Origin: Pseudoxanthomonas composti
GTDB lineage: Bacteria; Pseudomonadota; Gammaproteobacteria; Xanthomonadales; Xanthomonadaceae
NCBI RefSeq assembly: GCF_004122095.1
Contig: NZ_SAWZ01000004.1
Location: 248,001 to 312,000, forward strand
Reading direction: 5' to 3'
DNA: 64,000 nucleotides
The first letter of the stretch is position 1. Each line of letters opens with the position of its first letter. The translations under genes were made by a program, and so were the position numbers. Positions 42,866 through 57,559 of the stretch are shown here, one piece after another. The notes under the pieces are model-generated. The model was not told the DNA's origin and ran no database searches. It was given only the letters and a program-made list of their open reading frames with translations.

Positions 42866-43141
42866 CTACCAAACTTGATCTTGCCAGCTCTTCTCTTGGA
42901 TGTCTCGGTACGCACCGGAAAGGAAGTTGCCGCCAAAGAACGCCACAGAAAATGCTAAGGCCAACCAACAAAGAAGAAAGAGCGCGAAGCCAGCCCTGAA
43001 TAGCAATGGCAGCTCATAGAGCTTTCCGACAGCAGCAAGCGGACCAGCCACAAGTAGCGCAGTCAAGCAAAAAACCCAAGCAACAACAAAGGATTTAGGT
43101 AAACGCCTGAACTTTAATGGCCCGTTATAAAACCTTCCCAT
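42866..43141 (-). CDS. Cassette 1: membrane protein, 91 residues
   Basis: Two hydrophobic spans near residues 17-37 and 48-70, with a basic N-terminus (K-F-R-R-L-P-K). Its ATG lies three bases inside the attI junction GTTAGGC. It would be the last cassette inserted. Not recognised. Confidence 0.65.
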   Translation of the reverse strand: MGRFYNGPLKFRRLPKSFVVAWVFCLTALLVAGPLAAVGKLYELPLLFRAGFALFLLCWLALAFSVAFFGGNFLSGAYRDIQEKSWQDQVW

Positions 43142-43144
43142 GGC

Positions 43145-43270
43145 GCCTAACTACCACTAGTCCCCAAGCCAGGGCGTTGCGCCGATTGTTCAGGTGCGCG
43201 CTAAAGCCTGTCAAGTGATTTTCCTGCACGGCGACCAGGGCTTTCGGGACCTTGCGGCGATGTATCTTGC
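43145..43270 (-). other. attI-like site and integrase-array gap
   Basis: The junction core GTTAGGC (43145-43151 on the minus strand) begins cassette 1. From there to the integrase remnant is about 260 bases without an ORF. This is where attI and the cassette promoter would sit; I cannot identify the promoter by eye. Confidence 0.6.
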
Positions 43271-43409
43271 GGCAAGGATGGATTGTCAATCCGGCGCGAT
43301 CTTTGATGCATGAAATATGGCTTGCAGGGTGCGGGCAAATGCGGCACCCATGGTCAGGAGAAAGCGACGCCCGTTGCTGGGAGAACTACACCGTCGGTGA
43401 ATACTGAGG

Positions 43410-43739
43410 CATGACAGCCCGCGGACGCGGCAGGCATCTGTGGCCTGTGTACGACGCTTCGTGCAGGTCAACCGACCTCGCGGTCTTGGCGAGAAGGGCG
43501 CGGGGGAGGTAGAAGCGTTTCTCACCGCGCTGGCCAATGAAGGCCACGCCGTACCGGTGACTGCGCATACATTCCGTGACAGCTTTGCCACGCACCTGAT
43601 CGAGGCGGGCGATGACATTCGCGCTGCCCAGGAACTGCCCGCCTACGAGGATGTCTCAGCCAAGCAGATCTACACGCGCGCGCTAGACCCCGGCCGCCAT
43701 GGCGTGCTCAGCCCGCTGGACCGCTCACCGTCGCGCTAA
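43410..43739 (+). pseudogene. intI: Integron integrase remnant (IntI)
   Basis: Tyrosine-recombinase pieces joined in one frame of about 100 codons. The N-terminal part (C-V-R-R-F-V-Q, then G-E-V-E-A-F-L-T-A-L-A-N-E-G) matches IntI residues about 30-65. The C-terminal part (H-T-F-R-D-S-F-A-T-H-L-I-E-A-G, I-Y-T-R-A-L, G-V-L-S-P-L-D) matches the last 65 residues. About 200 residues between are gone, including the first catalytic Arg and the IntI-specific insert. In addition, the L-L-G-H box reads L-P-A-Y (His lost). It is divergent from the cassettes, as intI should be. Not functional. Confidence 0.8.
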
Positions 43740-43752
43740 CGCTTGCCCGGTT

Positions 43753-46476
43753 TCAGCGCACCGGCGCGCTGGCCGCGCGTGCCTCCTGCACCGACAGCAC
43801 CACGTTGGCCACGGTGGGCTCGTCCGGGTCGGTGCTGACCTTGAAGCCCAGGGTCTGGCACATGTCCAGCATGGTGCGGTTCTCGCGCAGGACCTGGCCT
43901 TCGACCACGTTGAGGCCGAGCCATCCTGCGTACTCGATCATGATCTGCATCAGCTTCCAGCCGATGCCGTGGCCCTTGAGGTCCGAGCGGATCAGGATGC
44001 CGTACTCGCCGCGGTCGTAGTCGGCGTCGGCGTGCAGACGCACCGCGCCGAGCATCTGGCCGCTGCGCGGGTCGATGGCCACCAGGGCGATGGAGCGGGC
44101 GTAGTCCAGCTGGGTCAGGCGCGCGATGAACTCATGACTGAAGTGCTTGACCGCCTGGAAGAAGCGCAGGCGCAGGTCCTCGTCGGTGACGCGGGCGAAG
44201 AAGGCGCGGAACAGCGCATCGTCCTCCGGCCGCACTGGCCGCACGAAGGCGGTGGTGCCATCGCTGAGGGGAATGTAGCGTTCCCACTCCTTCGGATACG
44301 GAAAGATCGACAGGCGCGGATGGCCGCGGCCCTTGTGCCCGCTCTCGGAAGGGGCCACGGCGATACGGGCATCGAGCGCGATGACGCCATCGCGGTCGGC
44401 CAGCAGCGGGTTGATGTCCAGTGCACGGATCTCGGGCAGATCGGTGGCCAGCTGCGCCAGCTTGACCAGCACCAGCGCCACGGCGCGCTCGTCGGCGGCG
44501 GGCACGTCGCCGTAGGCCTTGAGGATGCGCGAGACGCGGGTGCGGCCGATCAGCTCGTGGGCCAGCCGCAGGTCCAGCGGCGGCAGGGCCAGGGCCTTGT
44601 CGTCGATCACTTCCGTGGCCGTGCCGCCGCGCCCGAACACGATGACCGGGCCGAACGTGGCGTCGTCGGCGATGCCGGCGATGAGTTCGCGCGCCTTGGG
44701 CCGCAGCAGCGTGGGTTGCAGCACCACGCCGTCGATGCGCGCCTTGGGCCGCGCGGCGCGGGCCCGGCCGAGAATGCCATCGGCGGCCTCGCGCACGGCC
44801 TCCACGCTGGTCAGGTTGAGCCGCACGCCATCGATGTCGGACTTGTGCGGGATATCCGGCGAGAGGATCTTCACCGCCACGGCCGAGCCGGCCTGCAGCA
44901 TCGTCGCGGCCAGGCGCGCGGCCTGCTCGGCATCGCCCGCCAACTGCAGAGGCGCGACCGGAATGCCGTAGGCCTCCAGCACCGCCTGCACCGCCAGCGG
45001 GTCCAGCCAACGTCGGCCGGCCTGCAGAGCGGCCTCCACATGCTGGCGCGCCGCAGCGCTGTCCACCACGAAGTCCTCCGGCAGGCTGGGCGGGGTTTCC
45101 ATCAGCGCGGTCTGGGCCTGGCGGTAGCGCACCAGGTGCATGAAGCCATGGATGGCGTCGGACTCGGTGGCGTAGCTGGGAATCTGAGCGGCATTGAGCG
45201 TGCCGATGGCCGCATCGTCGTTGCCCAGCCACACGGCGAACACCGGCTTGCGCCGATAGCCCCCGCTGCGCGCGCCCAGGCTGCGGGTCAGCGCCTGGGC
45301 GGCGTCGGCCGAGGAAGTAAAGGCGGTAGGCACGTTGACCACCATCAGCGCGTCGTTGTCCGGATCGGCCAGCAGCGCCTCGATGGCCTGGGCGTAGCGC
45401 TCGCCGTCGGCATCGACCACGATGTCCACCGGGTTGGCGCGCGACCATTCCTGCGGGATCGCCTTGTCCAGCCTGGACACCGTATCGGCCGACAGCGTGG
45501 CCAGTGTGCCGCCCAGCGCGGCCAGCTGGTCGGTGGCCAGCTGGCCCACGCCGCCGCCGTTGCTGAGGATGGCCAGGCGATGGCCGGGAAAGGTGCCCAA
45601 CCGGCCCAAGGTTTCGGCCGCGGCGAACAGCTCGTCCAGTGCGCCCACGCGCAGCAGGCCCGCGCGGCGGAACGCGGCGTCGTAGACCGCATCGGCGCTG
45701 GCCAATGCCCCGGTGTGGGTCTGCGCATCCCGCGCCGCCGACGCTGGCTGGCGGCCGGACTTCACCACCACGACCGGCTTGGAGCGCGCGGCGGCGCGCG
45801 CGGCGGACATGAACTTGCGCGCGTCCTGGATGTGCTCGACGTAAAGCAGGATCGCGCGGGTGCGGTAGTCGGTGGCGAAGTAATCCAGCAGGTCGCCGAA
45901 ATCCACATCCAGCGTATCGCCCAGCGAGACCACCGCGGAAAAGCCCACCGAGCGCGCCACCCCCCATTCCACCAGGGCGGCGGCGATGGCGCTGGATTCG
46001 GAGATCAACGCCAGGTCGCCCGGCTGCGGGCAGTGCGCGGCGATGCTGGCGTTGAGCTTGGCGTGCGGGGCGATCACCCCCAGGCAGTGCGGCCCGAGGA
46101 TGCGCAGGCCCTTGGCGCGCGCGGCCGATTCGGCGCGCGCGGCAGGCGATCCGGGCCCCTTGCCCAGTCCGGCGGTGAGGATGATGGCCGCCGCCACGCC
46201 CAGGCGCGCGGCCACGGCGACTACGCGCGGCACGATGCGCGCCGGGGCGGTGATCACGATCAGGTCCGGCACCCAGCCCAGGTCGCCGAGGTTGCGCACC
46301 GTTCGCACGCCATCGATCTCCGGATAGCGCCGGCTGACCCAGCCGAGCTTGCCGGGAAAGCCTGCGGCCTGCAGGTTGCGCACCACCGCGCGCCCGGCCG
46401 AGCGCTCGCGCGTGCTGCCGCCGACGATCGCGATGGATTGCGGCCGGAAGACGGACTTGAGGCGGTAGGTGCTCAT
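43753..46476 (-). CDS. Acyl-CoA synthetase (ADP-forming type) / GNAT acetyltransferase fusion (PatZ-like)
   Basis: A 907-residue protein with the PatZ/Pka layout. The N-terminal CoA-binding Rossmann domain has I-A-I-V-G-G-S near residue 15. It is followed by succinyl-CoA-synthetase-like domains and an ATP-grasp domain (about 490-700). A C-terminal GNAT domain from about 740 ends with the acetyl-CoA loop S-D-L-K-G-H-G-I-G-W-K-L. Such proteins acetylate lysines, for example of acetyl-CoA synthetase; the fused synthetase part is often only regulatory. Target here is inferred. It borders the integron. Confidence 0.9.
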   Translation of the reverse strand: MSTYRLKSVFRPQSIAIVGGSTRERSAGRAVVRNLQAAGFPGKLGWVSRRYPEIDGVRTVRNLGDLGWVPDLIVITAPARIVPRVVAVAARLGVAAAIILTAGLGKGPGSPAARAESAARAKGLRILGPHCLGVIAPHAKLNASIAAHCPQPGDLALISESSAIAAALVEWGVARSVGFSAVVSLGDTLDVDFGDLLDYFATDYRTRAILLYVEHIQDARKFMSAARAAARSKPVVVVKSGRQPASAARDAQTHTGALASADAVYDAAFRRAGLLRVGALDELFAAAETLGRLGTFPGHRLAILSNGGGVGQLATDQLAALGGTLATLSADTVSRLDKAIPQEWSRANPVDIVVDADGERYAQAIEALLADPDNDALMVVNVPTAFTSSADAAQALTRSLGARSGGYRRKPVFAVWLGNDDAAIGTLNAAQIPSYATESDAIHGFMHLVRYRQAQTALMETPPSLPEDFVVDSAAARQHVEAALQAGRRWLDPLAVQAVLEAYGIPVAPLQLAGDAEQAARLAATMLQAGSAVAVKILSPDIPHKSDIDGVRLNLTSVEAVREAADGILGRARAARPKARIDGVVLQPTLLRPKARELIAGIADDATFGPVIVFGRGGTATEVIDDKALALPPLDLRLAHELIGRTRVSRILKAYGDVPAADERAVALVLVKLAQLATDLPEIRALDINPLLADRDGVIALDARIAVAPSESGHKGRGHPRLSIFPYPKEWERYIPLSDGTTAFVRPVRPEDDALFRAFFARVTDEDLRLRFFQAVKHFSHEFIARLTQLDYARSIALVAIDPRSGQMLGAVRLHADADYDRGEYGILIRSDLKGHGIGWKLMQIMIEYAGWLGLNVVEGQVLRENRTMLDMCQTLGFKVSTDPDEPTVANVVLSVQEARAASAPVR

Positions 46477-46551
46477 GCGGTGGCCAGGGCTGGGCGTTAC
46501 AAGGTCAGCGCGTACCTTACAGGCCCACCGCGAAAGCGCACGTCCCCCGGC

Positions 46552-48291
46552 TCAGGCCAATCGCAGCGCGGCCGGGTACGGTGGCGTGTCCGGGTAATCG
46601 CCCACCGCCAGGCGCTGTTGCAGCTCGCGCCACCACTGCGGGCGGAACAGCTGCCCATGCACGCGCCGGAGCGCTTCGAGCTGCGCGGCGGGCAAGCCCA
46701 TGAACAACGGGAAGCGCTCGGGAAAGACATCGCGCGGGGCCACGTGGAACCAGGGCTCGTCGGCCATCTGTTCTTCCGGCGTGGTCGGCGTGGGCCAGTC
46801 GCGGAAGTTGCAGTCGGTCACCAGGCACAGCTCGTCGTAGTCGTAGAACACCGCGCGGCCCTGGCGCGAGACGCCGAAGTTCTTCAGCAGCATGTCGCCG
46901 GGGAAGATGTTGTTGCTGGCCATGTCGACGATGGCCTGGCCGTAGTCGATGGCCGCCGCCCGCGCCGCTTCCGGCGTCTGCTCGCGCAGGTACAGGTTCA
47001 ACGGACGCAGCCGGCGCTGGACGTAGCACAGCGCGATGATCAGGTCCTCGCCCTCGATGCTCAGGCTGCCGGCGCAGCTGTCCTGCAGCTCGGCCAGCAG
47101 CGCCGGACTGAAGCGCGCGCGCGGGAAGCGCAGCGAGCGATAGGGCTGGGCATCGAGCAGGCGGCCGACGCGGTCCAGGTGGAACACCAGCGCGTACTTG
47201 CCCTCCACGTCCTTGCGGCTCATCTGCTTGGGCCAGGCGAAGCGGTCGCGGATCAGCTTGAACACCAGCGGATAGGAGGGCAGGGTGAACACCGCCATGA
47301 CCATGCCGGGGGTGCCCTCGGCATGCACCAGCTGCTCGTCGGGCTGCTCGGCGAAGTGCCTGAAGAAGGTGCGGAAGCGCTCGGTCTTGCCCTGCTTGGC
47401 GCGGCCGAGCACGGTGTACAGCTCGTCCAGCGGCTTGTGCGGCAGCACGCTCTGCAGGAACACCACCGCATCGCCCACGGTCGGCAGGTCGGCCTGGAAA
47501 TAGCTGCGCGAGATGCCGAACAGATGCGCCACATCCGCGCGCTGGCTCAGCACGGCTTCCACCTTGAGCCCCTGCGGGGTGTGCACCAGGGCGATCACGC
47601 ACGGCGAGAAGCGGTGCTCGCCGAAGACGCGACCGACCAGGTAGGCGCGGCGCTCGCGATAGAACACGGTTTCCAGCAGTTCGATCTGCCGCAGCGGTTG
47701 CGGGCCCCAATGCGCCAGGTCGTCCTGCAGCCGCACCACCACCGCCGCCGCGCAGCGCAGGCGATGCGCGTAGGGCACGTCCAGGCGCACGTCCTGCAAG
47801 GCCTGGGCAAAGGCATCGGCCGGGCGCCGCTCGGACACGGCATAGGTATGGCGCGCCACCGGGTGGGTGATGGCGGCGGTGGGCTCGATGTCCAGCGCCA
47901 CGAATTCCACCGTGGCATCCACCCCGCGCGTGCCGAAGAAGCGCCGGGTCAGCGTGTTGTAGAAGGTCTTGTACAGCTCCTGGTCGATCAGCCCTTCGAT
48001 CCTGTGCGCAAAGCCGCCGCGGATGGCACGCCACAGCGCGCGATCGTGCGCGTGCCCCAGCAGCACTGCCTGCAGGCGCAGGCGGCATTCGGCGATGCAC
48101 TGGTCGTACAGGGCGATGCGCTCGACCGCATCCTGGCGCGCGCCGGCCCAGTCGCGCTGCTCGAAGCGTCGCCGCGCGCGCCGGGTGATCTGGGCGAAGC
48201 GCGCGTGGTAGTCCTCGAAGGCTTCGAAGATCGCGCGGCTCACCGCCTGGGCGCGCTGCTGCTGGTCGGGGTCGAGGGGCGGGGCGGACAT
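46552..48291 (-). CDS. aceK: Isocitrate dehydrogenase kinase/phosphatase AceK
   Basis: A 579-residue bifunctional enzyme that phosphorylates and reactivates isocitrate dehydrogenase, setting the split between the TCA cycle and the glyoxylate bypass. Family segments are [10 protein letters not shown] near residue 105, A-V-F-T-L-P-S-Y near 335, the ATP-site region [20 protein letters not shown] near 460 and Y-D-Y-D-E near 485. Length is as usual. No aceA/aceB genes are adjacent. Confidence 0.95.
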   Translation of the reverse strand: MSAPPLDPDQQQRAQAVSRAIFEAFEDYHARFAQITRRARRRFEQRDWAGARQDAVERIALYDQCIAECRLRLQAVLLGHAHDRALWRAIRGGFAHRIEGLIDQELYKTFYNTLTRRFFGTRGVDATVEFVALDIEPTAAITHPVARHTYAVSERRPADAFAQALQDVRLDVPYAHRLRCAAAVVVRLQDDLAHWGPQPLRQIELLETVFYRERRAYLVGRVFGEHRFSPCVIALVHTPQGLKVEAVLSQRADVAHLFGISRSYFQADLPTVGDAVVFLQSVLPHKPLDELYTVLGRAKQGKTERFRTFFRHFAEQPDEQLVHAEGTPGMVMAVFTLPSYPLVFKLIRDRFAWPKQMSRKDVEGKYALVFHLDRVGRLLDAQPYRSLRFPRARFSPALLAELQDSCAGSLSIEGEDLIIALCYVQRRLRPLNLYLREQTPEAARAAAIDYGQAIVDMASNNIFPGDMLLKNFGVSRQGRAVFYDYDELCLVTDCNFRDWPTPTTPEEQMADEPWFHVAPRDVFPERFPLFMGLPAAQLEALRRVHGQLFRPQWWRELQQRLAVGDYPDTPPYPAALRLA

Positions 48292-48423
48292 GGCCGCAGT
48301 CTAGTGACTGTGGCGGCCGACGCGGCTGCGCCAAACGTCCAACGTCATGGCCGCGCGGCCTGTGCCGTTCGTCTTGCTGGCGCGTTGGCGGCGTCCAGCC
48401 GCGCTGCGCCGCGCGGCGCTCCT

Positions 48424-49410
48424 TCAGCGCCCGATGCGCGTGCGCAGGTTGCGCCAGGTATCGGCCAACCGCTGCCCGGTGCCACCGGCAGCACCGCCAC
48501 TGGCGGGATCGGATTCGGGCGTGGCCGCTTCCAGGTTGGCATAGCCGCTGAGGTAGGCGGCATTGAACAGCGCGAACACCGCCCCCGGGTCGATGCCCAG
48601 CCTGTGCGAGGCTTCGCGCGCGCGGCAGGCCTGCTCCAACAGCAGCGTGCACAGCCTGAAGTCGTCGTGGCGGTGCGCCAGCACGCGGAAATCCGGCCAG
48701 CGCCGCAGCTTGAGCACCGAGGACTCGTCCATCGGCGCCATCAGCGTCGGCTCCAGGTGCATGCGCAGGGCCGCCTGCCATAGCAGCGGCACCAGCGCGG
48801 TCTTCTGCTGCGCGCCCAGGGGGGTGTGTGCCGGGTCCAGTGGGCTCAGCACCACCGTCTGCGGGCTCTGGCCGATGGCCGCGCCCAGCAGTTGCGCGGG
48901 AATGGCATCGACCTGCAGCGGCGTGGCGGTGAGGCTGTCGAAGCCGAGCACGAACAGGTCCTTGCCATCGGCCCGGAGCAGCCAGCTGCCATCGCGCGCG
49001 GCCAGGTGCTGGCGGACCTGCACGCTGATCGGCACCGGTTCCGGCGCAGCGGCCGGCTGCGGCGCGCTGGCGCGCGCCGTTCCGGGCACCGACGCACCGG
49101 CACGCTGACCGATCCGCTGCAGCGCCAGGGCGATGTCGGTCTGATCCATCGGTTCTGATTGCGGGGCCTGCGCATCGGCCAGGGTGCCATCGGCCTGCAG
49201 CACCCATAGCGCCATCTGCGGCCGGTGGGAGACCAGGCGCCGGGCCAGGCTGCGCATCAACATGCTGTCGGCGACCACGAGCAGGTCGCACTGCGTGGCT
49301 TCTTCGCAGCGCTCCACCGGCTGGCCGACGCCGGCGCCGATCTGGCGAAGGCGCGCCAGCAGGGCCTGTTCCATCGGTGTGTCCGTCCCCATGACCGAAA
49401 CTCGGGCCAT
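48424..49410 (-). CDS. Hypothetical protein, 328 residues
   Basis: An unrecognised cytoplasmic protein. The N-terminal 110 residues look like a Rossmann-like or receiver-like alpha/beta fold (V-M-G-T-D-T-P-M-E-Q-A-L, later D-L-L-V-V-A-D). A Pro/Ala-rich linker (about 112-135) follows, then a second domain with V-L-G-F-D-S-L-T and a helical end with A-Y-L-S-G-Y-A-N-L-E. The frame continues upstream, but ATG 49410 is the first start with sensible sequence. Confidence 0.65.
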   Translation of the reverse strand: MARVSVMGTDTPMEQALLARLRQIGAGVGQPVERCEEATQCDLLVVADSMLMRSLARRLVSHRPQMALWVLQADGTLADAQAPQSEPMDQTDIALALQRIGQRAGASVPGTARASAPQPAAAPEPVPISVQVRQHLAARDGSWLLRADGKDLFVLGFDSLTATPLQVDAIPAQLLGAAIGQSPQTVVLSPLDPAHTPLGAQQKTALVPLLWQAALRMHLEPTLMAPMDESSVLKLRRWPDFRVLAHRHDDFRLCTLLLEQACRAREASHRLGIDPGAVFALFNAAYLSGYANLEAATPESDPASGGAAGGTGQRLADTWRNLRTRIGR

Positions 49411-49594
49411 TGCGCTCCTGTATCGCGGTGCCGTGTGCGTGGTCTGGTCCAGGCGGGCGTGCCTGCCGCGCGCATGATAGTGGGGCCGGCGATGATGCCG
49501 GCGTCGTCGCGCCTGGCACCTGGCGCCACGGTGTGTCACGCCTAGATCGCCATCACGCGTTGCGCCGCTGCGGCGGGCGCCAGGCCAGCCGGGC

Positions 49595-49936
49595 TCAGGC
49601 CTGCACGTAGACCCAGGCCATCGCGCCTGAGCGCAGGGCCACCTCGACCCGCACGTAATCGTCCACCTCGTAGGCATCGGCCGCGGCCAGCTCGGCGGGC
49701 GTGATCTCAAACACCTGCCCTTCCACCGCATCGTCCGGATTGCCGCTGGGCGCGACGATGGGATGGAAGCGCTCGCCACTGCTGGCCAGCACCTGCGGGT
49801 CGGTGATCTCCACCAGGCTGCGCGCATAGCCGGGCAGCGCATCGGGGCGGCCCTCGAGCAGGCGGCCGAACTGCGCCTGCTGGACCGAAGCCAGCTGCAG
49901 GGTGCCGTAGGAGAACAACAGGACGGTGTCGGTCAT
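49595..49936 (-). CDS. Gamma-glutamylcyclotransferase family protein
   Basis: A 113-residue AIG2/GGCT-fold protein: F-S-Y-G-T-L-Q near residue 8 (substrate loop) and D-A-Y-E-V-D-D-Y near 92, with the catalytic-type Glu in V-E-G-Q-V-F-E-I near 72. Relatives cyclise gamma-glutamyl groups; the substrate here is not defined. Confidence 0.85.
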   Translation of the reverse strand: MTDTVLLFSYGTLQLASVQQAQFGRLLEGRPDALPGYARSLVEITDPQVLASSGERFHPIVAPSGNPDDAVEGQVFEITPAELAAADAYEVDDYVRVEVALRSGAMAWVYVQA

Positions 49937-50067
49937 GGCAGATGCAGGTGAGGGCCGTGTGGTGGACGCGGCTTGAAAGTGGACCCGAGCCATCAGCCGC
50001 GCCAAGGCGTTACCGGGAACGCCCCATCGCCGATGAATCGGCTCCCACACAGGCAGGCATGGAAACA

Positions 50068-50100
50068 GAACGGGCCGCCTTCCACAAAGGAAAGCGGCCC
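50068..50100 (-). terminator. icd terminator
   Basis: On the minus strand, a hairpin CGGGCCGC..TTCC / GGAA..GCGGCCCG followed by a T-rich stretch lies about 20 bases after the icd stop. Confidence 0.65.
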
Positions 50101-50121
50101 GCGAAACACGCCTAAACCGAC

Positions 50122-52839
<2,718 letters not shown>

Positions 52840-53664
52840 TTACTGCCTGACCTCGCGAACGGGAGGCGGCAGCGTCATGCCTGGGGTGGCCCGGCAGGGG
52901 TTGATGTCCAGGCCTCCGCGACGGGTGTAGCGCGCTTCCACGTACAGGCACTCCGGCTCGCAGGTGCGCAGCAGGTCGGCGAAGATGCCTTCCACGCATT
53001 GCTCGTGGAAGCCGCTGTGGTTGCGGTAGCTGACGATGTAGCGCAGCAGGCCGGCGCGGTCGATGCGTGCGCCGCGGTAGCGCACGATCAGCGTGGCCCA
53101 GTCGGGCTGGCCGGTGACCGGGCAATTGGACTTGAGCAGGTGGCTGACCAGGGTCTCCGCGGCCGGGGTGTCGGCCTGCACCGACAGGTAGCCGGGGTTG
53201 GGCGGGCCGTAGTCGTCGATCTCCAGGTCCTGGTGATCCAGCACCACGCCGGCGTCGGCCGATTCGTCGCGCGGCAGCGGCGGCAGGCCCAGCAGCACCG
53301 CCACCGGCGCGCCGGCACGCGCCGACAGGTCCGTGGCGATGCGCTCGCGCACGGCCTCGGCACTGTTGAAGCGCTCGCCGTTGAGCGAGTTGAGGTAGAG
53401 CTTGAGCGACTTGGACTCGATCAGGTGCTGCGAATCGCACGGCACGGTGAGGGTGGCCGTGCCCACCTGCGGCTTGCCCTTGATGTCCAGCCAGCCCAGC
53501 TCGTAGGCATGCCAGCGGTCGTGCCCGATGAAGGGCAGCGCCTGCGGGTCCAGGCCGAGCTGGCGGCGTGCGCCCTCGCGCGGGATCGGGAACAGCAGGG
53601 AGGGGTCGTAGTGGGCCGGGTAGGCGACCTCGCGGCCCAGCATGGAATCGGCAGGCGTACTCAT
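52840..53664 (-). CDS. queF: NADPH-dependent 7-cyano-7-deazaguanine reductase QueF
   Basis: A 274-residue, two-domain (E. coli type) QueF that reduces preQ0 to preQ1 in queuosine biosynthesis. Visible are [12 protein letters not shown] near residue 85 (QueF motif), the catalytic Cys in [10 protein letters not shown] near 183, and F-H-E-Q-C-V-E near 230. Its product is used for tRNA wobble modification. Confidence 0.95.
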   Translation of the reverse strand: MSTPADSMLGREVAYPAHYDPSLLFPIPREGARRQLGLDPQALPFIGHDRWHAYELGWLDIKGKPQVGTATLTVPCDSQHLIESKSLKLYLNSLNGERFNSAEAVRERIATDLSARAGAPVAVLLGLPPLPRDESADAGVVLDHQDLEIDDYGPPNPGYLSVQADTPAAETLVSHLLKSNCPVTGQPDWATLIVRYRGARIDRAGLLRYIVSYRNHSGFHEQCVEGIFADLLRTCEPECLYVEARYTRRGGLDINPCRATPGMTLPPPVREVRQ

Positions 53665-53717
53665 GCGCGCAGTGTAGGTGGCCGGGTGCAATGGCGGATG
53701 AGCAGCCGGGCGGAGCG

Positions 53718-55034
53718 TCAGCCGGCCCCTTCCCCGTGCAGGAAATCCAGCGAGACCTGCAGCATCGCGCGCAAGCCCACGTCCAGCGCCGATTCGTCCA
53801 CCAGGTACTCGGGCGAGTGGTTGCTGGGGGCGGTGGCAGGGTCCAGCCCGGCGCCGGTGGAGCCGACGAAGAAGAACATGGCCGGCACCTGCTGGCCGAA
53901 GTAGGAGAAGTCCTCCGCGCCCAGCTGCAGCGGCGGCTCGTAGACGTTGTCCGGACCCAGGGCCGCCTGCAGGCTCGGCCACATGCGCGCGGTCAGCGCC
54001 GCATCGTTGATGGTCACCGGGGTGCCGGCGATGTCCGGCACCTTGGCCTCGACCGTGGCGCCATGGGCGGCGGCGACGTGCTCGGAGACGTTCTTCAAGT
54101 CCTTGAAGATCTGCTGGCGCACGCCTTCGTCGAAGGTACGGATGGTGCCCACCAGGCGCACCTGGTCAGGGATGATGTTGAAGCGCACCCCGCCACGCAC
54201 GCTGCCGAAGCTCACCACCGCCGGCAGCTGGGCGATGTTGGTGCGGCGGCTGACGATGTGCTGGGCCGAGGAGATCAGCTCGGCGCTGGCGGCGATGGGG
54301 TCGATGCCGGCCCACGGCGCCGAGCCATGGGTCTGCCGGCCCTTGACGGTGATGTCGAAGCGGTCGGCCGCGGCCATCAGCGGACCGCCGCGCACGGCGA
54401 CCTTGCCGGCCGGTACCGAGGAGAACACATGCAGGCCGAAGATCGCATCGGGCTTGAAGTCCTTGAACAGCCCCTGCGCCAGCATCACCTCGGCCCCGCC
54501 TTCCTCGCCGTCCGGCGGGCCTTCCTCGGCCGGCTGAAAGATCAGCATCACCTGGCCGGGCAATTGGTCCTTCATCTTCACCAGCGATTCGGCCACGCCC
54601 ATCAGGATGCTGATGTGGGCATCGTGTCCGCAGGCGTGCATCACCCCGACCTGCTCGCCGTTGAAGGTGGTCTTGACCGTGGAGGCGAACGGCAGGCCGG
54701 TCCGCTCGGTGACCGGCAGCGCGTCCATGTCCGCGCGCAGGGCCAGCCTGGGCCCGGGCTGGCCGCCTTCGATGATGGCCACCACGCCGGTGGTGGCGAT
54801 GCCGGTCCTGGGTTTCAGGCCCAGGCTTTTCAGGTGCGCGGCGATCTTCTGCGCGGTGCGGGTCTCGCGGTTGCCCAGCTCAGGATGCGCGTGGAAGTCC
54901 CGCCGCCAGTCCACCACCTTCTGCTGCAGCGCGCGCGCGGCGGCATCGACCTCGGGGCGTGGCGTGGCGGCGTGGGCAGTGGCCACCGACAGGGCCAGCA
55001 GTGCGGACAGCGTGGTGAGGCGGAAACGGGCCAT
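53718..55034 (-). CDS. M20 family amidohydrolase, exported
   Basis: A 438-residue metallopeptidase/amidohydrolase of the HipO/IAA-amino-acid hydrolase type with a signal peptide (cleavage near A-H-A, residue 23). Metal and catalytic segments are L-R-A-D-M-D-A-L near residue 102, H-A-C-G-H-D-A-H near 138, P-A-E-E-G near 172, and G-A-E-D-F near 400. It may cleave N-acyl amino acids in the periplasm; the substrate is unknown. Confidence 0.9.
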   Translation of the reverse strand: MARFRLTTLSALLALSVATAHAATPRPEVDAAARALQQKVVDWRRDFHAHPELGNRETRTAQKIAAHLKSLGLKPRTGIATTGVVAIIEGGQPGPRLALRADMDALPVTERTGLPFASTVKTTFNGEQVGVMHACGHDAHISILMGVAESLVKMKDQLPGQVMLIFQPAEEGPPDGEEGGAEVMLAQGLFKDFKPDAIFGLHVFSSVPAGKVAVRGGPLMAAADRFDITVKGRQTHGSAPWAGIDPIAASAELISSAQHIVSRRTNIAQLPAVVSFGSVRGGVRFNIIPDQVRLVGTIRTFDEGVRQQIFKDLKNVSEHVAAAHGATVEAKVPDIAGTPVTINDAALTARMWPSLQAALGPDNVYEPPLQLGAEDFSYFGQQVPAMFFFVGSTGAGLDPATAPSNHSPEYLVDESALDVGLRAMLQVSLDFLHGEGAG

Positions 55035-55221
55035 GGGGAAACTCCTGATGGGGGGCGCCGGCTCGCTCTGGCTGACGCGTCATGGTGTCGCCGCGCATGC
55101 GGTCGCGTGTCTGAGCCTAAACAGCTTCCGGGGGCTAAGCCAAGATCATGGGCCGGCGTGGCCATGCATCGTGAGCTGGAGCGCCCGCTGATGCAGCTTG
55201 CGGAGTCGCTGGGGAAATAGT

Positions 55222-55290
55222 TGTGGGAGCGGCTTCAGCCGCGAAGGGGGTTTACCGGTAAGTCCCTTTCGCGGCTGAAGCCGCTCCCAT
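55222..55290. repeat. Palindromic intergenic repeat, copy 2
   Basis: Same inverted-repeat arms (GTGGGAGCGGCTTCAGCCGC and complement) as at 20954-21023, with a different spacer. Confidence 0.85.
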
Positions 55291-55397
55291 AGAAGATCCC
55301 AGCGCCGCTCGCGCAGCTGCGGTTACGCCACGCTCGCAGCATCCTCTGCAGCCGCTGCCAGGCGCTTCCCGCGCAATGTTCGGCGTATCGCTGCGTG

Positions 55398-56393
<996 letters not shown>

Positions 56394-56541
56394 CGGGCAA
56401 TTCCTGGTGATGCGGGTGGGGCGAGGCCTGCGCGAAGGCGCAGCGCGCTCGCCATTGTCCGCGCAGCGGTGCGCCTTTGCGCGGCATGCCGGCAACGCGT
56501 TGCGATCCGCACCGTTCCACGGGTAGATCGCCCGGCGCCTG

Positions 56542-57537
<996 letters not shown>

Positions 57538-57559
57538 TGCCAGACTCCTGTGGGGAAGA

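Larger units (their letters stand above)
30610..43270 (-). mobile_element. Sedentary chromosomal integron, about 27 gene cassettes
   Basis: About 27 imperfect palindromes of 55-70 bases (attC sites) recur every 0.1-1 kb, with outer cores of type RYYYAAC and GTTRRRY and a central GCGAAGCGGC-like tip. All read in the same orientation on the minus strand. The cassettes extend leftwards from an attI-like junction at 43145-43151, and a divergent integrase remnant follows at 43.4 kb. GC content in the cassettes is visibly lower than outside. Sites are numbered 1 (nearest attI) to 27 below; those at the far left are most decayed, as expected for the oldest cassettes. Confidence 0.9.

Noticed and set aside
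30610..43270. CRISPR array suggested by evenly oriented palindromic repeats
   Set aside because: Repeats are 55-70 bases, diverged between copies, and spaced by 0.1-1 kb containing genes, which fits attC sites and not CRISPR.
43699..48783. A 1694-codon open frame on the plus strand
   Set aside because: It runs antisense to the PatZ-like and aceK genes, has no family pattern and a His/Gln/Arg-rich composition typical of antisense frames in high-GC DNA.
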